Shown here: piece by piece, positions 21,001 through 32,213 of the stretch | Position numbering within the stretch: the stretch's first letter is position 1 | Layout: each line of letters begins with the position of its first letter | Assembly (NCBI RefSeq): GCF_949987535.1 | Contig: NC_080069.1 | Location: forward strand, 42,211,269-42,275,268 | DNA: 64,000 bases | Reading direction: 5' to 3' | Source of the DNA: Balaenoptera acutorostrata | Lineage: Eukaryota; Chordata; Mammalia; Artiodactyla; Balaenopteridae | The notes under the pieces: generated by a model | Databases searched by the model: none | Told to the model about the DNA's origin: nothing | Seen by the model: the letters and a program-made list of their open reading frames with translations, nothing else | Translations under genes and position numbers: made by a program

Positions 21001-22240
21001 CCTTCACCAATGGAAAGAGCATTTATTTGTTTTTTAAATGTTGTAAAAAGAAAAAGCAGAAAATGAATTCACACTTTCCCGCACTGGCAGGCAACAAGCG
21101 TCCGTTCCCAAAATGATACCCCGTCTCACATAGATAAATGGGTATGAATATTTTATGAAGTTGGGGTCATGCTGTACACGGTGTTTTGTAACCTGGCATT
21201 TTGTCACAATAATACAATACAAGGCAGATTTCTTTTGGTGTCAAATATAGACTGGCCCATAGTGGCACATGTCATGGCTCTGCTATTTAATCTGGTTCCT
21301 GTTCTCAGGTAAACTACTTAAGGGGAAGAAGCACCCTTTGAAGGGTCGTTTTGCTTTAAAACAATGTTAATTATGTGCCATTTAAAATACTTGATTAAAA
21401 GTACTTCCAATGACATTCTGCCCAACCTCCTTCGTTATCCAAGATCATATTACTCTGTGTTCTTGAAAACAATAAAGCTGACATAAAAGCATTTATCTAA
21501 AGAATATTTCAATTACCCCTGCACTGACTTTTTTTCTTATGTAGCTCAAGTGGGTGAAATTTCAGTGTTCCTGGATAGAGGTTGTACAGATGAAGAAACA
21601 GACCCGGAGAGAGAGGTGACGCCTAAGGTCTTACAGTTCAGTTGTGCTTGATGAACATTTCTTGAACATCTACCATCCGCAGGACTCCAAAGGTGAATAC
21701 TGTTGCCCTCCAGGTGCTTCCAGGCAGGTAGGGGGATAGATGTATAAGCATTGCTGTAACCTGTGCTCTGCTTTACCAGTTTGGGTAAAAAAAAAAAAAA
21801 AAAAAAAAGAGTTCACATTTCTTTCAAAATTCAAACGCAGAATGGTTAGCAGAAATTCTGTTTCTTCTCCCCAGATGTCCCTCCCAAGATATGTCCAAGG
21901 ACCTCATATTTTCTGTACTAGTCATAGTGGTGGCAAGAAACAACACACTCAAGTTGGGTTATTTGAAAAGGGTTCAGTAAAGGGGCTATTTACAGAGATG
22001 CAGGTGGGGTCAGTTAAAGCAACACAAGGTCCTAGTCTTAGTAAGTGAGGGGAGGTGTGAGGGGCAGTGGAAGGGAGCCTTCATTGGGCTAGGTTGAGGG
22101 GGGAGAGAGAGAGCGTGTGAGCACTGTTTGGGTAGAGATGTCTGATAGGAAATGTGGCCTTAGGAAGAGAGATAGATAGACACCCCTTATTGACCCAACA
22201 GGGAGGGAATCAGGAGAATAAATGACCTCCCCTTCCCTTC
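21001..22240. other. Intergenic DNA upstream of IDNK
   Basis: Contains a pure A-run at about 21787-21808 and degenerate ancient-repeat traces: a MIR-like gatgaagaaacagacccgga at 21585-21620 and an L2-like ttgaacatctaccatccgca at 21640-21730. No gene is recognised. Confidence 0.5.
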
Positions 22241-22344
22241 TCTTTTTTTTTTAATAAATTAATTTAATTGTTTATTATTATTATTTTTTTAAATTAACAC
22301 TGATACATTTTTTTAAGCCTGATTTCCTTTTTTTTCTTTAATTA

Positions 22345-22628
22345 ATTAATTAATTAATTAATTTTTGGCTGTGTTGGGTCTTTGTTTCTGTGCGAGGGCT
22401 TTCTCTAATTGCGGCAAGTGGGGGCCACTCCTCATCGCGGTGCGCGGGCCTCTCACTATCGCGGCCTCTCTTGTTGCGGAGCACAGGCTCCAGACGCACA
22501 GGCTCAGTAGTTGTGGCTCACGGGCCTAGTTGCTTCGCGGCATGTGGGATCTTCCTAGACCAGGGCTCGAACCCGTGTCCCCTGCATTAGCAGGCATATT
22601 CTCAACCATTGCGCCACCAGGGAAGCTC
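22345..22628 (-). mobile_element. CHR-type SINE with a 3' extension
   Basis: A full-length antisense SINE whose head reads gcgccaccagggaagc at 22611-22626. An imperfect direct repeat (cctccccttc, near 22226 and again near 22631) flanks a larger unit. About 100 bases lie between the SINE tail (an ATTA array) and an outer T-run at about 22242-22251, including taaattaacactgatacat. In SINE sense this is again tail, unique sequence, second A-run. Confidence 0.88.
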
Positions 22629-22639
22629 CCCCTCCCCTT

Positions 22640-23430
22640 CTCTTGCCCTTTGATCTCCTGCTAGTGACCAAACCCCACTGGCCAGTCCCAGCTGGAAGAC
22701 AGAGAGCTAGAGAGTCTATTGAGTCCGCCAGTGCATGCCAATCTCCCGGACACAGAGGAGGGAAGAGAAGGTTGGAGGGTATATCTGATGGGTCAAAGGA
22801 AAGCTATCCAGCACTTTTTTTCTCAAGAGTCAGTGAACGAATCCTCCTGTGCTTGCTTCCAGGACAGCAGAACTCAGAAATGACCCTAAGAGCTGAATTT
22901 CACATTTTTTGACTACTGAGAGTGCCACTTGCTGGTCCTGGTTGTCTCAGGGCTTCTCAGCTGTTGGGCAATCTGATATTAGGTCCTGTCTATCTACTGC
23001 AGGAGCTGCTGTACTAACTGAGGCACATGGTACCCTGGAAGCCTGAAGAGACCCTCAGCAAGGCACTGCTTTCTGCTTGTGTTACTATAGTGACCCAAGT
23101 CCAGATCACCCCCAGACCGAGGACATCCTGCACTGTAAGTCTTATCTGGTAATAGTGGCTGTAGAAAGGCTCCTGTATGCAGCTGCTCCTTCTACAGGGG
23201 TTAGGTGGGGTGCAGGGGGGAGCACCTTAATGCACACAAGCACTTCCCTAGGAAGCAAAGCATCTACCAGGATGGCTGGGCAGGGCAGATATTCCCGTAA
23301 CAGTGGTCTCACATCTGACAAGTCTCATTAAGAAGAGGTTACATCAGCACCTCTTCCCTTCCAGATGGGTCCTTGATCTTGGTTTAATTTTGAGAATTCA
23401 AATAGATGCATGGAAGAGCTCCACAGACCA
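22640..23430. other. Intergenic DNA, nothing recognised
   Basis: Unique-looking sequence. Short open frames have no family resemblance. Confidence 0.4.
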
Positions 23431-23443
23431 AATCCCATGTCTT

Positions 23444-23749
23444 TTTTTTTTTTTTTAATATTTATTTATTTATTTATTTAATTTTTTGGGCTGTGTTGGG
23501 TCTTCGTTTCTATGCGAGGGCTTTCTCTAGTTGTGGCAAGTGGGGGCCACTCTTCATTGCGGAGCGCGGGCCTTTCGCTGTTGCGGCCTCTCTTGTTGCA
23601 GGGCACAGGCTCCAGACGCGCAGGCTCAGTAGTTGTGGCTCTCGGGCCTAGTTGCTCTGCAGCATGTGGGATCTTCCCAGACCAGGGCTTGAACCCGTGT
23701 CCCCTGCATGGGCAGGCAGATTCTCAACCACTGCGCCACCAGGGAAGCC
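23444..23749 (-). mobile_element. CHR-type SINE, full length
   Basis: An antisense SINE between the direct repeats cccatgtctt at 23434-23443 and 23750-23759. The T-run and ATTT tail are at the left and the head ccagggaagcc is at the right. Confidence 0.94.
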
Positions 23750-23889
23750 CCCATGTCTTAATCAAGCCCCAACGTAGCCTATTATACATTCTCCTGGAAG
23801 TAATGGTTGTGAACTTGCTTCACATCTTCATAACTAAAAAGGGTCACTCAAAGGGCCCAGAACAAAGTTTGCACAAAGGTGAGATGATT

Positions 23890-24995
23890 TTTGCTACCTC
23901 AATAGATGCAGAAAAAGCATTTGACAAAATTCAACATCTCTTCATGATAAAATACTCAACAAACTAGGAATACAAAATCCTCAACCTGATAAAGAGCATC
24001 TGTGGACCCCATGGCAAATGTTCTACTTAATGGTGAAAGACTGAATGTTTCCCCTATGATCAGGAACAAGCAAGCATGTCTGTTCTCATCACTTCCATTC
24101 AGCATTCTACTGGAGATTCTAGCCAGGGCAATTAGACAAGAAAAAGAAATAAAGGCATCCAGATTAGAAAGGAATAAGTAAAACTATACTTCCAGATTAT
24201 ATGATGTTATATACAGAAAATTCTGAGACATCTACGATGACCCTATTAGAGCTGATAAATGAGTCCAGAAAGGTTTCAGGCTCACGATCAACATACAAAA
24301 AGCAACTGTATTTCTATATACCAGCAATGAACAATCTGAAAGGGAAATTAAGAAGAAAAATCCCATTTACAGCAGCATCGAAAAGAACAAAATAATTGGG
24401 AAAAAATTAATAAAAGAAATACAAAACTTATACTCTGAAGATGTATATATGGGATATTAGGAATTAAGAATACTCATCCTCCGCTGGGAGAAATGTAAAT
24501 TGGTGTCACCTTTCTTGAAAGACAGTTTGGCATGATAGAATAAAACTGAATAGGCATATACCCTACAGTTCTGCAATTTTATTCCTAGGTTAACACTACA
24601 GGATATATGTACACAAATGTACAAGAAGTTGTGTTCATAATAGCTCCAAACTGGAACCAACCTGAATATCCATCAGTGATGAGATGGCTTAAATCACTGC
24701 ATATTCAAACGATGAAACACTGTATAGCCAATAGTATGAATGAATTACAGCTATTGATACAAAGGCATATCAAAACCATAATGCTGATTAGAAGAATTAA
24801 ATCTATGTAATTCCCATTTCTTGTTTAAAAACAAGAAAATTAAGCAATATGTTTATAGTCTAAGGATATATACATGTATAATAAAACTATGCAGAAAAGC
24901 AAGAGAATGATTAACCAAAAATTCAAGATGATGTGTGTCAGAAGAGGCACAAAACGTCTTCTGGTAAACTGGCAATATTCTATTTTCAACCTATA
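23890..24995 (+). repeat. Old L1 fragment, ORF2 remnant and 3' part
   Basis: Begins with the L1 RT stretch encoding [13 protein letters not shown] and runs through degenerate RT and C-terminal parts. An internal deletion near 24475 is followed by the actggaaccaacctgaatat region. Several stops and frameshifts are present. This is an ancient L1, not the young subfamily. Confidence 0.8.
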
Positions 24996-25006
24996 TATTG
25001 GACAGT

Positions 25007-25470
25007 GTGATGGTTAATTTTACGTGTCAACTTGACTGGGCTAAGAGGTGCCCAGGTAGCTTGTAAAACATTATGGGTGTTTCTGTGCGGGTGTTTCTAG
25101 AAGAGGTTAACATTTTAATTGATAGACTGAGTAAAACAGATGGCCCTCACAAATGCAGGTGGGCATCATCCAATAACACTGAGGGCCTGAATATAACAAA
25201 ATGACAGAGGAAGGGTGAATTTGCTGTCTCTGTTGAGCTGGGACATCTGTCTTCTTTTACCCTTGGACATTGGGCTCTTGGTTCTCAGGTCTTTGGGCTT
25301 GGACTAGAACTATGCCACTGGCTTTCCTGGGCCTCCAGCTTGCAGAAAGTAGATCGTGGTAGTAGACCACAGACTCCATAATTGCATGAGCCAACTCCTC
25401 ATAATAAATCTTCTATATATCTCTATGTTTCCTATTGGTTCTGTTTTTCTGGAGAACCCTGACTAATACA
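25007..25470 (+). repeat. Solo LTR, MLT2-type (ERVL)
   Basis: About 460 bp from tgtgatggttaattttacgt to gagaaccctgactaatacag, the characteristic start and end of MLT2 LTRs of the ancient ERVL group. A cataataaatct block near 25399 is the poly(A) signal region. No internal retroviral sequence lies next to it, so it is a solo LTR left by recombination. Confidence 0.8.
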
Positions 25471-25730
25471 GATGCACAAGTGTTTATTGTATTATTTTAC
25501 CTTAAACCGTACATATGCATTTTATATACTTCTATATGTATGATATATCATGCACACACACAGTTGGGATCTTTCCTACCTAATTTGCAAGTCCCAGCAG
25601 CAGTGAGGGACTCAGGAAAGTGAGCTGGCGAAGCAGGAATGAGTAATGTCTGATATGCTAAGGATCTAAATTGACCTTGACTTTCATCTCCTCCAGCTTG
25701 GTTTACTTCTTAAATGGCTGCTAGTGTTTC
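25471..25730. other. Intergenic DNA, short unique stretch
   Basis: Only a short CA-type run near 25552-25561. No gene is recognised. Confidence 0.4.
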
Positions 25731-26389
25731 TTTTTTTTTTTTTTTTTTAAACATCTTTATTGGAGTATAATTGCTTTACAATGGTGTGTTAGTTTCTGCT
25801 TTATAACAAAGTGAATCAGCTATACATATACATATATCCCCATATCTCCTCCGTCTTGCGTCTCCCTCCCTCCCTCCCTATGCCACCCCTCTAGGTGGTC
25901 GCAAAGCACTGAGCTGATCTCCCTGTGCTATGCGGCTTCCCACTAGCTATTTTACATTTGGTAGTATATATTAGTCCATGCCACTCTCTCACTTCGTCCC
26001 AGCTTACCCTTCCCCCTCCCTGGGTCCTCAAGTCTATTCTCTGCATCTGTGTCTTTATTCCTGTCCTGCCCCTAGGTTCTTCATAACCATTTTTTTTTTT
26101 AGATTCTATATATATGTGTTAACATACAGTATTTGTTTTTCTTTCTTTCTTTTTTTTAAAACATCTTTATTGGAGTATAATTGCTTTACAATGGGGTGTT
26201 AGTTTCTGCTCTATAACAAAGTGAATCAGTCATACGTATACATATGTTCCCACATCTCCTCCCTCCTGCATCTCCCTCCCTCCCACCCTTCCCATCCCAC
26301 CCCCCCCCAGGCGGTCACAAAGCACAGAGCTGATCTCCCTGCGCTATGCGGTTGCTTCCCACTAGCTATCTATTTTACGTTTGGTAGTG
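25731..26389 (-). repeat. Two 5'-truncated L1 3' ends, arranged head to tail
   Basis: Two antisense copies of the same L1 3'UTR follow each other, each starting catctttattggagtataa (near 25752 and 26162) and proceeding to ccctccctccctc and the agctgatctccctg block. The outer flanks share a short repeat around tagtgtttct. The second copy either inserted near the first or arose by local duplication; the two differ at several bases. Confidence 0.85.
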
Positions 26390-26618
26390 TTTCTGCTGAT
26401 GTTGCACCTGATGGTAACTATCACTGACACCAATGATGTTGTAGAATACTCCTTTATTGGCATTAGGTTGTGAATACTCATTTTAGTTAAATTAAATCCA
26501 CTTAAAACAGAACAAAAATACACTTTTGCCTATTTTTTTATCATGTCTCTATCTCTTCTGTCTTCTCTATCAGTGGCCAGTTGATTCAGACAACACTTTG
26601 ATGACATACATTACCTAT

Positions 26619-26705
26619 TTTCCTTCCCTCCCTCCCTTCCTTCCTTCCTTCCATCTTTCCTTCCTTCCTTCCTCCCTCCCTCCCTTCCTTTCTTTCTTTC
26701 ATTTA
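26619..26705. repeat. CCTT/CCCT microsatellite
   Basis: An imperfect pyrimidine tetranucleotide array of ttcc and ctcc units. Confidence 0.9.
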
Positions 26706-26735
26706 AACACACTCCAGATACATTTTCTCTTACCT

Positions 26736-27080
26736 TTTTTTTTTTTTTTTTAAAGGATTTTCTTATTTATTTATTTATTTATTTATTTATTTTTGGCTGT
26801 GTTGGGTCTTCGGTTCGTGCGAGGGCTTTCTCCAGTTGCGGCAAGCGGGGGCCACTCTTCATCGCGGTGCGGGGACCGCCCTTCATCGCGGTGCGCGGGC
26901 CTTTCTCTATCGCGGCCCCTCCCGTCGTGGGGCACAGGCTCCAGACGCGCAGGCTCAGCAATTGTGGCTCACGGGCCCAGCTGCTCCGTGGCATGTGGGA
27001 TCTTCCCAGACCAGGGCTCGAACCCGTGTCCCCTGCATTAGCAGGCAGATTCTCAACCACTGCGCCACCAGGGAAGCCCT
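26736..27080 (-). mobile_element. CHR-type SINE with a 24-bp internal duplication
   Basis: A full-length antisense SINE between imperfect direct repeats of ctcttacctttt (near 26727 and 27081). Within the body cttcatcgcggtgcg occurs at 26857 and again at 26881, a 24-bp tandem duplication absent from the other copies here. Confidence 0.93.
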
Positions 27081-27084
27081 CTCT

Positions 27085-27634
27085 TACCTTTTAATCAATA
27101 CAGTAATGACGATAGTTTTTACAAGTATAAATTCTCCAGACAACTAAGTTTCTCCTCCAAATTCTCTTTGAATGGAAGATATTATTATGCTGTGTAACTC
27201 TTGTAAAGATAGCTTCTTCTTTTCTTTATCGTCTTGAAGAAAAGTTAGTTGAGTTTTCTTGGGTTAATTCAAAGTATGCCAGTCTTTCAAAACTTTTGCT
27301 CATGTGGTATACATTTTCTAAGTTTTCTTTACAGCATTCTTTTAAATGAACGAAAATTGCTGAGTTGCTCATTATTTGTCTCCTCTGTCTTACTCTTTCT
27401 TGGTTCTTCTCTCTAATAAATTCTTAGTTACCCTGAAGGGGCAGGGAAATACGAGTTTCAGCTTAATCAAACTTCCTTGCTGACTAAGAGTCATGATTAG
27501 TGTCACCAGGAAATTTGAATATAACTAAGCCTTCAGCATATCAGGAGACCTTCTGCAATTGCAGCTTCTTATTGACGATTCAGAAAACACGTCAGGATAT
27601 TTCAGTGCTCTGGGTCATCGTTATGAATATCAAT
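27085..27634. other. Intergenic DNA, nothing recognised
   Basis: AT-rich unique-looking sequence. Confidence 0.4.
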
Positions 27635-28268
27635 GATCATCCCATAGGGTATTATTTTATTGCTGCATTACAAATTACCCCAAAACTTAGCAGCTCTAAA
27701 GCAAGTATTTATCATCTTACAGTTTCTGAAGACCGGGAATCTGGGACTGGCAGTTGAGCTCTTAGTGGGGCTGCAGTTTCATCTCAGAGCTCAACTCAGG
27801 GAGGATCTGCTTCCAAGCTCACTCACATGGTTATTGGCAGGCTTCAGGTCATCACCTGATATTGATTGGAGACCTCAGTTCTTTGCCGTGTCTGCCTCTC
27901 TGAAGGCTGCCTGAGGGTCTTCATAACACGGTAGCCGGTTTCCTTCAGAGTGAGTGTTGAGAGAGAGGGAGAGAGAGCAAGAGAGAGAGAAATGAAAGCC
28001 ACAACCTTTTTTTTTTTATGTTTTTTTTTTTTAACTTTGGGTTTGTTTATTTATTTATTTATTTATTTATGGCTGTGTTGGGTCTTCGTTTCTGTGCAAG
28101 GGCTTTCTCCAGTTGCGGCAAGTGGGGGCCACTCTAGCCACAACCTTTTATAACCTAGTTGTGGAAGTGACACATCATCACTTCTGGAACAATGTGGGGA
28201 GACTACACAGGTGTGAACATCAGGAGGTTGGGATTTTTGGAGGCCTTCTTGGAGGCTGGCTACCACAG
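27635..28268 (-). repeat. MLT1-type LTR, antisense, split by a SINE
   Basis: Starts with attacaaattaccccaaaac and ends ggaggctggctaccacaga, the reverse of the MLT1 LTR ends (ancient MaLR group). A GA-rich simple stretch lies at 27958-27990. A truncated SINE interrupts it at about 28010-28132. Confidence 0.65.
28010..28132 (-). mobile_element. 5'-truncated CHR SINE nested in the MLT1 LTR
   Basis: Only the 3' half of the SINE is present in antisense, ending abruptly after gtgggggccactct. It is flanked by the direct repeat agccacaacctttt (near 27997 and at 28133). A short T-run and spacer (near 28009-28038) again separate the target repeat from the SINE tail. Confidence 0.88.
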
Positions 28269-28289
28269 ACAGAATCTGTAATGGAATAA

Positions 28290-28441
28290 TTTTGCTCTTT
28301 TTATTAATTTATTTTTTTATTTTTATTTATCTAGCCACGCCTCACGGCTTGTGGGATCTTAGTTCCCTGACCAGAGATTGAACCTGGGCCCACGGCAGTG
28401 AAAGCCCCGCGTCTTAACCACTGGACTGCCAGGGAATTCCC
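28290..28441 (-). mobile_element. CHR-1-type SINE, antisense
   Basis: A shorter, older tRNA-derived SINE: head ggactgccagggaattccc at the right, gaccagagattgaacctggg inside, and tail at the left. It differs from the long CHR copies in body and length. Confidence 0.85.
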
Positions 28442-28444
28442 TAA

Positions 28445-28612
28445 TTTTACTCTTTTTTTAAAAAAAATTCAATTCTGGTAAAACACATACGTAAAATTTA
28501 TCATCTTAACCATTTTGAAGTGTGCAGTTCAGCAGTGTTAAATATATTCACGTTGTTGTGCAACAGATCTCCAGAACTTTTTCATCTTGCAAAAGAGAGT
28601 GATTTTTTAGAG
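28445..28612 (-). repeat. Old L1 3'UTR fragment, antisense
   Basis: Contains the aaatttatcatcttaaccat and ttgttgtgcaacagatct blocks of ancient L1M 3' ends. Confidence 0.65.
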
Positions 28613-28764
28613 CTGTATTTCTTATTGATCGAATGCTAGTGGATGGCATTACACTGATTTTGGTGCTCTGTTTTGGTTTAGCTACTTATTCTTTCTACCT
28701 GTTTGAGGTATATATTGACTTATTAGCCCTGTTCTTCCCATGCTATACCCACACCCGTTGCCTT

Positions 28765-29265
28765 TGCCATGTGACTTGGCAACTCCTCCCCCTAGAGCTG
28801 AGTGTAGTTTTCTGCTTCTTGACTCTGAGCTTGGCCATCTGATTGACTGGCTGATGGAATGTGGACAGAAGGGACGATGTGCATATTTTGAGCCTAGGCC
28901 TTAAGAAGCATCATATTTTTCTGTTTGTCCTCTTGTGCTTCTGTCATCACCTTGAGAGGAGTTTGCCCTCAGTAGCTGTTTTTCTGTGAATCAGAGCTCC
29001 AGACCTGACACACATAGAACTGGCCTGAGCCCAACCCACTCTGAAGAGCCACACCTGGCTGGACCTGCTGCTTAGAGCCAAGCCACCCAGCTGAGCTTAG
29101 TCTGGACCAGCGAAGTGCCGTTCAACCTGCAAACACATGGGAGGGCTTAGCTGAGATTGGCAGGGCCACCTCCAGCCACGTGAGAAATAAACGCTGAATG
29201 TTGTATGCTGCTGATGTTTTGTGGTTGTTTGTTACAAAACATTACTGTAACATTAGATAATGAAT
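28765..29265 (+). repeat. MaLR LTR (MLT1-like), sense
   Basis: The body has gccaagccacccagctgagc, and the 3' part has gtgagaaataaacgctgaat then tttgttacaaaacattactg, the usual poly(A)-signal and end region of MLT1-like LTRs. It is heavily diverged. Confidence 0.6.
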
Positions 29266-29860
29266 ATTCTGCCCTTTTCCACTCTGGCCTCTGTGCCAGT
29301 GAGTTCCCAAGTACACTACATGCACACACACTCACACAGATCGCATTGATTTTCCCTCTGCACTGTCATGGCCACCTGTCTGCTGTTTGAATTGACTTCA
29401 TCAGGGTCCGGAAGTAGTCTGTTCACTGAGAATGGGCAGGAAAAGAATAACAGTTTCTCCTAATTACAGATGTGGAAAGCACCTCAAGAGGGTTTCTACT
29501 CCACACAGGGTTTCTGGAAAGCAGCTGATTTTGCCATGAATGTTGACCTTCCCTTTGGGGAGTAGAATCACATCTGGGGAGTACTCTGGGGCAGAGGTTT
29601 TGGTGTGGTCCTGTTCTGTGCAAGATGGGGTGTACTGATTAACTATGGGGTGGTTTGGGATTGATCATGATGGATTCAATATGGATGGATTTTTCATGGA
29701 TTGTAATAATTTTTGCATTATGTGTTGATTATTAATTTGTTTCTTTCACTTCAAGGGATCATTCATAACCATTTCCATAGCCTTTGTCTGTCCTCCTGCA
29801 CCCCTTCCCCACTCCTCCTCAAGCATTGGTGTCTTGAGAAGGTGTGTCTGTAAACATATT
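29266..29860. other. Intergenic DNA, nothing recognised
   Basis: Unique-looking sequence. A gatggattcaatatggatgg mini-repeat near 29670 is the only feature. Confidence 0.4.
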
Positions 29861-29864
29861 TCAC

Positions 29865-29995
29865 CTTTTATAGGTCTCATGCTCATGGCACCTAACACAC
29901 TGTTGAGTTCACAGTGGATGCTCAAATGTCAATGACCTTACACAGTGCTTTTCATGGGAGGTGCTCAATAAATATTTGAATAAATAAACGTATAG
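29865..29995 (+). repeat. L2 3' tip
   Basis: Ends ggaggtgctcaataaatatt followed by gaataaat, the L2 3' terminus. Confidence 0.65.
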
Positions 29996-30019
29996 ACTAA
30001 ATAGAATAAAAAATGGAAT

Positions 30020-30400
30020 CACTTCTCTTGGCCTCAATTTTTCTCATCTGTTAAATCAAGGAGAGTAGAGTGGTAAAGTAGATGATTCCTAAGACCCCTC
30101 TTGAGGCTTAGCCAGTATTACACTTGTATGACATAGTACTGGGGACCTGGCTATTGGCCTGACCCCTGAAATCTGACCACCTCTGAGGAGTGGGAGAGAA
30201 AGAGGCTCCCAGTGGTCAGATGCAGGGCACAGCACTTTTATACACTGTCTCCTTTACTTTTCATAATGACCTTGTGAGATTGTGATTTATCAGATGAGAA
30301 AATGACACAGCAAGTTTAAAGAACTAGTTAATAAATGGTGAAGCAGGAACTTGAAAAAATGTTTACCTGAGTCCAACATCCAGAATCCTTTCAGTTTTAA
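30020..30400. repeat. Two MIR fragments in opposite orientation
   Basis: A sense MIR trace at 30025-30130 (tcaatttttctcatctgtta) is followed by an antisense one at 30235-30400 (cagatgagaaaatgacacag then aagcaggaacttg). Confidence 0.55.
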
Positions 30401-30814
30401 CCGTAACATCACGTGATCCAACATGATTTATATTAGCACCTTGGTTTGGATAGTGTCCTATTACACATTTGAGATGGAAAATTCTAAGCCAACTTGTTTT
30501 TACAGTATATGCCTTATTATTTTTCAAGAATATGGTTAAATGAATTCAAAGTGAGAAATATTTATACAAGTGCAAGATTATAATGTTAATAAACATTTTA
30601 CATTGAACACAGAGAGCCAAAGTTAGAGGTAATGACTGTGCATAGCTCTTCAGGAGAGGTGTGTTTCTGCAGTCTGCCATTCATTACTTACATGGCATTG
30701 CATTTCAATAAGTCATGCATACAGAATGGCCTCAGTCCGAATTCTTGCTCATGTTGGTGATTTCTCAGGGGGATCTCAAGAATAACTGGCTGTTAGCCAG
30801 GATCTGGGATTTGG

Positions 30815-31065
30815 TTAAGAAATCAGGACTCCAAAAAGCAACAAAAGCAAAAATCAACAAGTGAGACTGCATCAAACTAAAATGCTTCTGCACAGCAAAA
30901 GAAACAATCAACAAAATGAAATGGCAACCTATGGAATGGGAGAAAATATTTGCAAACCATATACTGGATAAGGGGCTAATACCCAAAATATATGAAGAAA
31001 GCATACAACTCAAAAACAAAACAAAACGAAACGCAACAATCTGATTAAAAAATGGGCAGAAGAGT
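30815..31065 (+). repeat. L1 ORF2 C-terminal fragment
   Basis: Matches the L1 region around aaatgcttctgcacagcaaa and gggagaaaatatttgcaaac in sense. It is truncated at both ends and broken by stops. Confidence 0.8.
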
Positions 31066-31199
31066 TTGGCACATGGCAAGAGCTCTGTAATTGTTGGAGA
31101 TCATGGTCGTTATTACCAACTCCACCTGTGACAGCCTGACCCTTGTTTGTAAATGTTGGGGCTCCCCAGCACTCTGTGTTGGGTCATGTTGTTTTCTCT

Positions 31200-31851
31200 T
31201 TCCACCAGTCCTCCAGTGCCATGCTTTTGTATACAGACAGAGACACAGCTCCCCGGTGTCCTCACCTTGCCCATCTCCACGTCAGCCCTCTCGTCCAAGC
31301 TGCCTGGTCTCTCCCCGATTTGCTGCAAATGTCTCCTATTGCTCATCCACCTTCCACTCCTGAGGCACCCTGCACCTCCCCACCCTCAAATCCATTGGAT
31401 ACCTGGTAGCCAGAGGGTCTTTCTGAATTAGACCATCCCTTTTGTGCTCATGGCCTTTCACTGGGGGAATCATCACACTTAGAATGAAATCCAAGCTCCT
31501 TTACATTACCTACAGCATCCTGTGTCACCTGGCCCTTCTGAACTCTCTGGCCTCATCCTGGGCTACTCTCCTTTTTTGTCATCATGTACTGGCCTTAGTT
31601 AAACCCCTGTATCTGGTCAAGTGCATCCCCTCCTGGGCCTTTGCACTTGCTGCTCTTTCTGACTGGAACATTCCCATTGCACCCCTCCCTCCAACTCCTC
31701 TTAACTCCCACGTACTCCTCAGATCCCAGCTCACATGGGCTTCCTTCACTTCCACTTCATAGTGGAAGATTTCTCTGACTGCCTCTGGCTTCATCTCTCT
31801 CAATCGTAGAATCCACTCTTCCTTCATAGCACTCACCACAATTTATGCTTA
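31200..31851 (+). repeat. L2 element, part before the L1 insertion
   Basis: Sense L2 sequence with atcctgtgtcacctggccct, gggcctttgcacttgctgct and agcactcaccacaatttatg in the canonical order. It is interrupted at 31852 by the second L1 and resumes at 38296. Confidence 0.8.
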
Positions 31852-32213
31852 GACATTTATTTTGTCTTTTTTTTATTGGAGTATAATTGCTTTACAATGT
31901 TGTGTTAGTTTCTGCTGTACAATGAATTGAATCAGCTATATGTATAACTATATCCCCTCCCTCTTGGACCTCCCTCCCACCCCTCCCCCATCCCACCCAT
32001 CTAGGTTGTCACAGAGCACCGAGCTGAGCTTCCTGTGCTTTATAGATTGTTCCCATTAGCTATCTATTTTATGCATGGTAGTGTATATATGTCTATCCTA
32101 ATCCCCCAATTTGTCCCACCCTCTCCTTCCCCTCCACCCCCCATCCACATGTCCGTTCTCTACATCTACATCTCTATTCCTGCCCTGCAAATAGGTTCAT
32201 CTGTACCATTTTT

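Noticed and set aside
20001..21037. Several open frames of 150-290 codons on both strands over the CpG island
   Set aside because: GC-rich sequence has few stop codons. The translations are low-complexity proline, arginine and glycine runs in all frames, and only the short IDNK exon 1 in one frame has a family match.
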